The notes below the pieces were generated by a model. That model saw only the letters and a program-made list of their open reading frames with translations. It did not search any database and was not told the origin of the DNA. From Bacillota bacterium (GTDB lineage Bacteria > Bacillota > Clostridia > Peptostreptococcales > Anaerovoracaceae), in contig JAFWVZ010000060.1 of NCBI GenBank assembly GCA_017523605.1, positions 1 through 5,340 of the forward strand: 5,340 nt of DNA. The letters are read 5' to 3'. The position numbers and the translations under genes were made by a program. Every line of letters starts with the position of its first letter. The first letter of the stretch is position 1. Shown here one piece after another: positions 1 through 5,340 of the stretch.

Positions 1-49
1 TCTTGCCGGCGACTTCCTCCGGAAGCTCTACTATTCTTGAATAGATCAT
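1..49 (-). CDS. mutL: DNA mismatch repair protein MutL, N-terminal fragment (runs off the left edge)
   Basis: Only the first 16 codons are present, reading MIYSRIVELPEEVAGK. This matches the start of MutL proteins, where a short 'I..L..EVA.KIAAGEV' strand and helix lead into the GHKL ATPase domain; the window stops just before the expected IAAGEV motif. The ATG (49-47) overlaps the mutS TGA stop (48-46) in the sequence ATGA, and a GAGGAGG ribosome-binding site lies 10 nt upstream inside mutS. MutL is the ATP-dependent partner that MutS recruits after mismatch recognition; in most bacteria lacking MutH it carries the strand-nicking endonuclease in its C-terminal domain, which cannot be checked here. 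The identification rests on a short peptide plus its position immediately after mutS, a very common arrangement. Confidence 0.88.
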   Translation of the reverse strand, partial: MIYSRIVELPEEVAGK

Positions 50-2571
50 GATCTGCCGGCCTCCTCAATAAGTTCTTCCAGCACTTTTATTGCGCCGGAA
101 GGCGTGATGTTCATTATGTCGATGCTCTTAAGCTTTTGAACGATAACGGAATCGTTAGCATTGAAAAGCGAAAGCTGCTGCTCAGGTTCTTCCTTCCGCG
201 CAGGCGACGGAGAGATCTTAATGTCTTCGTATTCTTCTTCCAGCGCTGCAAGCTTCTGCTCGGCGGCTTCCAGAACATTCCTTGGCACGCCGGCAAACCT
301 TGCGACATGTATTCCGTAGCTCCTGCTGGCGCTTCCTTCAACTATCTTGTGAAGGAATATGATGTTGCCGTCCTTTTCGGCAACGTCCACGTTAAGATTC
401 TTTACACCTTTAACAGTGCCTTCCAAAGCGGTAAGCTCGTGGTAATGGGTCGCAAAGAGGGTCCTTGCGCGCAGCTTGGGATCCGTAAGGTGTTCGACAA
501 CTGCCCAGGCTATGGAAAGCCCGTCGTAAGTGCTCGTGCCGCGTCCGATCTCGTCCAGAATAATTAGACTTCTGGGAGTAGCTGTATTAAGTATGTATGC
601 GAGCTCCGACATCTCCACGAAGAACGTGGATTGCCCCATGGACAAATTGTCGGAAGCGCCGATCCTGGTATAGATCCTGTCGCAGAGTCCGATCTCGGCT
701 TCATCCGCGGGAACGAAACAACCGGCCTGAGCCATGAGAACTATAAGCGCAAGCTGCCTCATGTACGTGGATTTACCGGACATGTTGGGACCGGTGATCA
801 GCAGCATGGAAGCGTCTTCTCTGTCTATGTATACGTCGTTTGAAACAAAGCGTCCGTCCGCGATCGTGTTCTCTATGACAGGATGCCTGCCCTTCTTTAT
901 GACGATCTTGTCCCCGAGAGTAATGACCGGACGTACATACGCGTTCTTTACTGAAACTTCCGCAAAGCTGCAGAGAACATCCGCGCATGCAAGAGCGTAA
1001 GCGTCTTCCTGGATCACAGACGCAAGGGCCTTTACTTCATCTCTGAGAGCGGTAAAAAGACTGTATTCCAGTTCGTTTATCTTGGTCTGGGCGCTCATCA
1101 CGATGCTTTCCATCTCCTTAAGTTCGGGAGTGATGTAGCGTTCCCCGCCCACAAGAGTCTGTTTTCTTATATAGTCTTCCGGTACCTGATCGGTAAGGGA
1201 CTTGCTTACTTCTATGTAATATCCGAAGACCTTGTTGTAACCAACTTTAAGTGTCTTGATGCCTGTGCGTTCGCGTTCCGTTGCTTCCAGACCGGCTATC
1301 CATTTGCGGCTGTTGTGAGAAGCGTCGTATATGTCGTCAAGCGTCTTGGAATAACCGCGTTTAATGATTCCGCCTTCACGAAGCGTAAACGGAGGATCGT
1401 CGACTATAGCGCTTTCTATCTTTGCGCAGATATCAGAAAGAGTATCTATTCTTGCCCCGATCTCTAGGATGAGCTTTGATTCCGTTCTTTCAAGGATCGC
1501 CTTGATATCCGGAAGGTATGCAAGACTTGCTTTAAGGGCGATAAGATCCCTTGCGTTAGCCGTTCCCAGGGATATTCTGGCCATAAGCCTTTCCAGATCG
1601 TATACACCGGAAAGCATCGTCCTAAGGTCGTTTCTGGCAAGTATGTCTTCGCAGAGATGATCTACCGCATCAAGCCTAGCGTCTATCGAAGCTTTGTCAG
1701 TCAAAGGCTCCCTGATCCATTGCCTAAGTTTTCTGGAACCCATGGCGGTCTTGCAGCTGTCAAGAACGCCCAGCAGCGAACCGTTAACATTTTTGTCGAA
1801 GAGCGTTTCCGTAAGCTCCAGATTCTTTATGCTGGCCTTGTCAAGGCGCATGCATTTAGAATCGTCGACTATCTTAAGAGGCTCGAGGTGCGTAACGTCC
1901 TGTTTCTGCGTATCCTTAAGGTAAGCGAGAAGCATACCTGGAGCGCTTTTATCGTAACTTATACGCTGGCTGATCTGGGATATGTAGATGTCGCTTCCGG
2001 CCTTGCACTGTTCCCAAAGCGCCGGAGCGCGTTCTTCCGAATAATTGGTTATGATCTCCTTAGGCTGTATCCTTGCGATAAGCTCGGAAAGCTGTTCGTC
2101 GGCGTTGTCTCCGCCCAGAAACGATGCTTTGAACTCTCCTGTGGAAAGATCGCACCAGGATACGTCGGTGCCATTATCGAAATAAACGGAAAGAAGATAG
2201 TTGTTCTCCTTTTCCTGAAGCATGGAAGAACTTGTAAGTGTTCCGGGAGTAACGACTCTGATGACTTCTCTGGGGACTATGCCTTTGCACTCGGCCGGGT
2301 CCACCATCTGCTCCGCAACGGCTACCTTAAAACCTTTTTCAATGAGTCTGGCAATGTAATTTTCCGCAGCATGATAAGGAACACCGCACATTGGCGCGCG
2401 CTCATTATCTCCGCTTGCGCGTCCTGTAAGAACAAGATCAAGGGCTTTTGAGGCCTTTACAGCATCGTCGAAGAACATCTCATAGAAGTCTCCGAGACGG
2501 TAAAACAGGATGCAGTCTTTGTACTGCTCCTTGGTAGCCAGATATTGCTGCATCATCGGGCTGAGACCCAT
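46..2571 (-). CDS. mutS: DNA mismatch repair protein MutS (MutS1)
   Basis: This is a full-length MutS of 841 residues that recognises base mismatches and small loops and recruits MutL. The mismatch-binding domain I has the Phe-x-Glu motif as FYE at residues 29-31. Connector, core/lever and clamp domains follow to about residue 550. The C-terminal ABC ATPase has Walker A GPNMSGKST (594-602), a signature region around DNLSMGQSTF (641-650), Walker B with LDEIGRGTS (672-680) and the THYHEL switch (708-713). After a charged linker, QLSLF (799-803) looks like a beta-clamp binding motif, and the last 35 residues resemble the MutS tetramerisation helices. The start chosen is ATG 2571: it gives the family-typical MGLSPMMQQYL and has GGAGG 6 nt upstream. 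An in-frame ATG at 2622 would add 17 unrelated residues and overlap tlyA by 50 nt. The stop TGA overlaps the mutL ATG. No catalytic motif is missing. Confidence 0.98.
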   Translation of the reverse strand: MGLSPMMQQYLATKEQYKDCILFYRLGDFYEMFFDDAVKASKALDLVLTGRASGDNERAPMCGVPYHAAENYIARLIEKGFKVAVAEQMVDPAECKGIVPREVIRVVTPGTLTSSSMLQEKENNYLLSVYFDNGTDVSWCDLSTGEFKASFLGGDNADEQLSELIARIQPKEIITNYSEERAPALWEQCKAGSDIYISQISQRISYDKSAPGMLLAYLKDTQKQDVTHLEPLKIVDDSKCMRLDKASIKNLELTETLFDKNVNGSLLGVLDSCKTAMGSRKLRQWIREPLTDKASIDARLDAVDHLCEDILARNDLRTMLSGVYDLERLMARISLGTANARDLIALKASLAYLPDIKAILERTESKLILEIGARIDTLSDICAKIESAIVDDPPFTLREGGIIKRGYSKTLDDIYDASHNSRKWIAGLEATERERTGIKTLKVGYNKVFGYYIEVSKSLTDQVPEDYIRKQTLVGGERYITPELKEMESIVMSAQTKINELEYSLFTALRDEVKALASVIQEDAYALACADVLCSFAEVSVKNAYVRPVITLGDKIVIKKGRHPVIENTIADGRFVSNDVYIDREDASMLLITGPNMSGKSTYMRQLALIVLMAQAGCFVPADEAEIGLCDRIYTRIGASDNLSMGQSTFFVEMSELAYILNTATPRSLIILDEIGRGTSTYDGLSIAWAVVEHLTDPKLRARTLFATHYHELTALEGTVKGVKNLNVDVAEKDGNIIFLHKIVEGSASRSYGIHVARFAGVPRNVLEAAEQKLAALEEEYEDIKISPSPARKEEPEQQLSLFNANDSVIVQKLKSIDIMNITPSGAIKVLEELIEEAGRS
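60..66 (-). promoter_or_regulatory. Ribosome-binding site of mutL
   Basis: On the minus strand this reads GAGGAGG, followed by 10 nt and then the mutL ATG at 49. It lies within the last codons of mutS (Glu-Glu-Ala), so a ribosome finishing mutS would cover it. The spacing is a little longer than the usual 5-9 nt, so coupling through the ATGA overlap probably contributes to mutL initiation. Confidence 0.7.
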
Positions 2572-2572
2572 C

Positions 2573-3367
2573 TTATGCCTCCAACATGCCGTGGGCTTTT
2601 TCCACCACGGCTTTGATATCAACGTCAGCAGAAGTTCCGCCGAGTTTAAGATATATTAAGAATTCTATGTTTCCGGTAGTTCCGGTTATCGGAGAATGAT
2701 CCAGACCCTGTACGCTGAATCCGTTATCGAAAGCATAGCCTATGACTTTCCGTATAACGTCTTCGTGAACGGAGCGATCGCGGACTATTCCCTTCTTCCC
2801 TACCTGTTCTCTGCCTGCCTCGAACTGCGGTTTAATTAAAGCTACCATGCTGCAGCCATCGTTTAACAGAGCGGCTGCGTTTGGAAAAATATGCATCAGG
2901 GATATGAAAGACACGTCTGTGCATGCAAAGTCAACTTTCTCAGGAAAAGATGCCGTATCCAGAGTTCTGAAATTGGTCTTCTCCATGCATACTACGCGCT
3001 CATCGACACGGAGCTTATATGCAAGCTGATTGGTGCCTACGTCAAGTGCGTAAACTTTTGCCGCTCCTCGCTGAAGGAGACAGTCAGTAAATCCTCCTGT
3101 AGAGGACCCGATGTCAAGACATACCATTCCTTTAGGATCTATACTGAAAACGTCCAGCGCCTTCTGAAGCTTCCATCCGCCTCTGCTTACGTACGGACAA
3201 AGTTCGCCGCGTATTTCTATCTGCGCGTCGTCCTTTACCGATGTTCCAGGTTTATCTGAGATGGCGCCGTTTACATATACGAGGCCCTCCATTATTGCTG
3301 CCCGAGCTTTCTCGCGGGAATCGAACAAGCCTTTCTCTAAGAGAAGGACATCCAGTCTGGTCTTCAA
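2573..3367 (-). CDS. tlyA: TlyA family rRNA (cytidine-2'-O)-methyltransferase (hemolysin A family)
   Basis: This 264-residue protein is full length for TlyA. Residues 1-60 form an S4 RNA-binding domain (LDVLLLEKGLFDSREKA, then the YVNG turn). After the SRGGWKL linker comes a Rossmann FtsJ-type methyltransferase with the SAM-binding DIGSSTGGFTD (85-95). The Lys-Asp-Lys-Glu tetrad typical of 2'-O-methyltransferases is visible as K66 (SRGGWK), D151 (TDVSFISL), K179 (IKPQFE) and E235 (GNIEF). Characterised TlyA proteins methylate C1920 of 23S rRNA and, in type II enzymes, also C1409 of 16S rRNA; loss causes capreomycin/viomycin resistance in mycobacteria. The subtype here is not decided by sequence alone. 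The start is TTG at 3367, supported by GGAGG 6 nt upstream; it overlaps the dxs TGA by 4 nt (TTGA). The 'hemolysin' name is historical and should not be read as a toxin assignment. Confidence 0.95.
   Translation of the reverse strand: MKTRLDVLLLEKGLFDSREKARAAIMEGLVYVNGAISDKPGTSVKDDAQIEIRGELCPYVSRGGWKLQKALDVFSIDPKGMVCLDIGSSTGGFTDCLLQRGAAKVYALDVGTNQLAYKLRVDERVVCMEKTNFRTLDTASFPEKVDFACTDVSFISLMHIFPNAAALLNDGCSMVALIKPQFEAGREQVGKKGIVRDRSVHEDVIRKVIGYAFDNGFSVQGLDHSPITGTTGNIEFLIYLKLGGTSADVDIKAVVEKAHGMLEA
2578..2582 (-). promoter_or_regulatory. Ribosome-binding site that sets the mutS start
   Basis: The minus strand reads GGAGG, then 6 nt, then ATG at 2571. The motif lies in the last sense codons of tlyA (Leu-Glu-Ala), just before its TAA. 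The optimal spacing selects ATG 2571 over the in-frame ATG at 2622, and its position suggests mutS translation is coupled to tlyA termination. Confidence 0.85.
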
Positions 3368-5211
3368 GAGCGTCCTCCTATGAAAGAAATAATTCTCTCC
3401 GCTATGCCGCGGCTGTCCATCTTATAAGCAGCCCGCAGCTCCGAGATGCTGCCGTGCTCTATGAATGCGTCGGGCCATCCTATGTTAAGGACTTTGCCTT
3501 TTCCAGTCTGAGCCGCGTATGCAGATACGCGCTGGCCGAAACCACCGTCGGCTGTTCCGTCTTCTACCGTAACGACGTATTTGTATCGTGTAAGCGCTCT
3601 GTCTATGAACCCCATGTCCAAAGGCTTAAGGATGCCTATGTCGCAGACAGCGTAACTGAGGGGTTTCCAGCCTTCTATTACCTTCGTCTCAAGTTCTCCT
3701 GCGCATTTTAAGCTTTCCGACAGCATGTTTGCGTCGGAAATTATAAGTACGTCAGCGCCTTCCCTGATCATCTGCGGAGAACCATTTCCTGCAGGAACGG
3801 AGAAAGATCCCGGACAGTTCTTCGGATATCTTATTGCGACAGGAGTCTTTAGCTCAAGAGCAAGACGGAACATGTTCTCCATCGTGCCTCTGTCTCGCGG
3901 ATTCATGATGGTCATCCCGGGCATGGAATAAAGATACGCTATGTCGTAGATGCCCTGATGAGTCTCTCCGTCGCGTCCGGTAACGCCGGCCCTGTCTACA
4001 GCAAAAATAACCGGAAGATCCTGAAGACAGATCTCCGAAAGCATCTGGTCGTATGCTCTCTGAAGGAACGTGGAATATATTGCTACTACTGGCTTCTTGC
4101 CGTTAAGTGCAAGACCTTCGGCAAATGCAGCCGCATGCTGCTCCGCTATCCCGACATCGAAAAATCTGTCCGGATATGCCTTCGCAAACTCCGCAAGACC
4201 GGTTGATTCTCCCATGGCTGCAGTGATCGCGCAAATGTCAGGATCTTTAGAAGCAAGGTCAACAAGGATCTCACCGAAAGAGTCGGACCAGCTCTTTTCG
4301 TCTGCGCTCGGAGTATCTCCGCTTACAGGATCGTATTTACCAACGCCGTGGAATTTAGTCGGATCTTCCATCGCAGGTTCAAAGCCGTTGCCTTTTTGTG
4401 TTATCACATGCACTAAGACCGGCTGATCCAGACTTTTTACAAATCTGAGGACGTTTGTAAGACTCTCTATGTCGTGACCGTCAACAGGACCGTAATACTT
4501 AAATCCAAGCTCTTCGAATATGCTCTTGGGGAGCAGCGAATACTTTAGTTTATCCCTTATAACGCTGAGCCTGTGTACTCCTTTGGGACTGTAGACTCTT
4601 TTAAGATTAGTCTTAAAGTTCTTATATAGATTAGAAGTCCTGAGCTTTTGCAGATGTTTGGAAAAACTTCCCGTGCTCTTGGAGATGGACATCCTGTTGT
4701 CGTTAAGGATGACGATGAAAGGTGTCCTGCAGTCGCCGGCAGCGTCCAGAGCTTCCATGGAAACTCCGGCAGTAAGCGAACCGTCGCCGATCACGGCTAC
4801 ACAGGAATAATCGTCTCCTGAAAGATCCCTTGCCTTAGCGTAACCATAGGCGATGGAGATCGAGGTACCGCTGTGACCCGGATCATCTGCGTCGTGGACG
4901 CTCTCGTGCCTTTTGGGGAATCCGGATATGCCGCCGTGCTGCCTGAGCGAATCCATCTTTTCCCAGCGTCCGGTAAGCATTTTAGACGCATAGCACTGAT
5001 GTCCTACATCCCAGACTATCTTGTCTTTAGGCGAATCAAAAACATGGTAGATGGCTATCGTAAGCTCTACAGCTCCAAGCGAAGAAGCCAGATGACCTCC
5101 TGTCCTGGACACTGTATCTATCATGTCTTTCTTTATCTCCGCGGCAAGATCCTTCATCTCGTCCGGGGACATTAGTTTTATTTGTTTAGTCAGATCTTCG
5201 TTTTTATTCAT
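3364..5211 (-). CDS. dxs: 1-deoxy-D-xylulose-5-phosphate synthase
   Basis: This 615-residue protein is close to the usual ~620 for DXS. It condenses pyruvate and glyceraldehyde 3-phosphate into DXP, using thiamine diphosphate and a divalent metal; DXP feeds the MEP isoprenoid pathway and also thiamine and pyridoxal synthesis. The N-terminal domain has TGGH (H40), WDVGHQ (H71), GHS (H113) and the thiamine-diphosphate motif beginning GDG (142-144), with NDN at 170-172 supplying the second metal ligand. ELGFKYYGPVDGHD (235-247) is a family hallmark. The middle domain has GIAEQHA with catalytic E357, IYSTFLQRAYDQ with Y379, DRAG with R407, and DGETHQG with D414 and H418. RYPK (R461) precedes the C-terminal transketolase domain. 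ATG 5211 is the first start after an in-frame TAG (5226-5224). It overlaps the end of ispA by 8 nt and lacks a clear Shine-Dalgarno. The segment DADDPGHSGTS (107-117) departs from the more usual GHSSTS form, but the active site appears complete. Confidence 0.98.
   Translation of the reverse strand: MNKNEDLTKQIKLMSPDEMKDLAAEIKKDMIDTVSRTGGHLASSLGAVELTIAIYHVFDSPKDKIVWDVGHQCYASKMLTGRWEKMDSLRQHGGISGFPKRHESVHDADDPGHSGTSISIAYGYAKARDLSGDDYSCVAVIGDGSLTAGVSMEALDAAGDCRTPFIVILNDNRMSISKSTGSFSKHLQKLRTSNLYKNFKTNLKRVYSPKGVHRLSVIRDKLKYSLLPKSIFEELGFKYYGPVDGHDIESLTNVLRFVKSLDQPVLVHVITQKGNGFEPAMEDPTKFHGVGKYDPVSGDTPSADEKSWSDSFGEILVDLASKDPDICAITAAMGESTGLAEFAKAYPDRFFDVGIAEQHAAAFAEGLALNGKKPVVAIYSTFLQRAYDQMLSEICLQDLPVIFAVDRAGVTGRDGETHQGIYDIAYLYSMPGMTIMNPRDRGTMENMFRLALELKTPVAIRYPKNCPGSFSVPAGNGSPQMIREGADVLIISDANMLSESLKCAGELETKVIEGWKPLSYAVCDIGILKPLDMGFIDRALTRYKYVVTVEDGTADGGFGQRVSAYAAQTGKGKVLNIGWPDAFIEHGSISELRAAYKMDSRGIAERIISFIGGRS
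3374..3378 (-). promoter_or_regulatory. Ribosome-binding site that sets the tlyA TTG start
   Basis: The minus strand reads TAGGAGG, then a 6-nt spacer, then TTG at 3367. The motif is formed by the codons of the C-terminal Gly-Gly of Dxs. The strength and spacing make the non-ATG start convincing, and there is no nearby in-frame ATG before the conserved S4 domain. Confidence 0.85.
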
Positions 5212-5340
5212 GTATTCTGGTCTCTAAGAGATCTGCCAGATATCTGTAGATGGAACCGTGATCGTAATACTTTTCGATAGCATTACGCGCAGTCCGTATG
5301 TACTGTTCTGCCTGTTCAACAGCTTTTTCCCGTCCGAAAA
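5204..5340 (-). CDS. ispA: Polyprenyl synthetase family protein (probable farnesyl diphosphate synthase), C-terminal fragment
   Basis: The last 44 codons are present, read from the right edge to TAA at 5206-5204. The peptide starts FGREKAVEQAEQYI and ends YLADLLETRIHE. It fits the C-terminal helices of short-chain prenyl synthases: a Gly-x-x-Lys-Ala helix, an A..Y...A repeat, then a final 'LA..L..R' helix. The catalytic DDxxD motifs lie beyond the window, so the chain length of the product (geranyl, farnesyl or longer) cannot be judged. Position supports the call, because ispA directly precedes dxs in many bacteria. The reading frame continues 8 nt past the dxs ATG, so the two genes overlap. 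IspA uses the IPP and DMAPP made downstream of Dxs. A different member of the polyprenyl synthetase family is the main alternative. Confidence 0.82.
   Translation of the reverse strand, partial: FGREKAVEQAEQYIRTARNAIEKYYDHGSIYRYLADLLETRIHE

Noticed and set aside
1657..2451. A 264-codon open frame on the plus strand, antisense to the first half of mutS
   Set aside because: It lies entirely inside a clearly conserved mutS on the other strand, its product resembles no family I recognise and is rich in Arg, Cys and aromatic runs, and other shorter plus-strand frames overlap it. It is best explained as a shadow of mutS codon usage.
2572..2622. N-terminal extension of MutS from an in-frame ATG at 2622 (858 residues)
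   Set aside because: The extra 17 residues (MISKPWWKKPTACWRHK) do not resemble MutS, the extension would overlap tlyA by 50 nt, and the ATG at 2571 has an ideally spaced GGAGG.
2573..3367. Reading tlyA as a hemolysin or virulence toxin
   Set aside because: The S4 domain, SAM-binding motif and K-D-K-E tetrad identify an rRNA methyltransferase; the hemolysin label comes from early indirect assays.
2891..3711. Plus-strand open frames of 122 and 156 codons opposite tlyA and the 3' part of dxs
   Set aside because: They are antisense to conserved coding sequence, overlap each other in different frames, and show no recognisable domain.
1..5340. A novel defence, mobile or otherwise undescribed system
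   Set aside because: Every base is accounted for by five conserved housekeeping genes on one strand. I saw no direct or inverted repeats, integrase or transposase, non-coding gap or unassigned gene.

Overview
The window is wholly protein-coding. All five genes lie on the minus strand, so transcription runs from position 5340 towards position 1. In transcription order they are the 3' end of a polyprenyl synthetase gene (ispA, 5340-5204), dxs (5211-3364), tlyA (3367-2573), mutS (2571-46) and the first 16 codons of mutL (49-1). I see no RNA gene, mobile element, CRISPR array, repeat or intergenic space.

The junctions are extremely tight. ispA and dxs overlap by 8 nt, dxs and tlyA by 4 nt (TTGA), tlyA and mutS are separated by 1 nt, and mutS and mutL overlap by 4 nt (ATGA). 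The Shine-Dalgarno sequences of tlyA, mutS and mutL are embedded in the last codons of the preceding gene. This points to one translationally coupled polycistronic unit whose promoter lies beyond the right edge and whose terminator lies beyond the left edge.

The genes fall into three functional groups. ispA and dxs belong to isoprenoid biosynthesis: Dxs makes the first MEP-pathway intermediate and IspA condenses the C5 products. tlyA encodes a ribosomal RNA 2'-O-methyltransferase. mutS and mutL encode the mismatch recognition and signalling proteins of DNA mismatch repair.

The ispA-dxs-tlyA order is a familiar bacterial arrangement, especially in Firmicutes. With strong GGAGG ribosome-binding sites, a TTG start and intermediate GC content, it suggests a Clostridia-like Firmicute, possibly an anaerobic gut or environmental lineage. 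This placement is an inference of moderate confidence. In many Clostridia and Bacilli tlyA is followed by argR/recN (sometimes with a NAD kinase gene); here mutS-mutL follows directly. That join is the most distinctive thing in the window. All the genes look intact and functional, and I found no evidence of an undescribed system.
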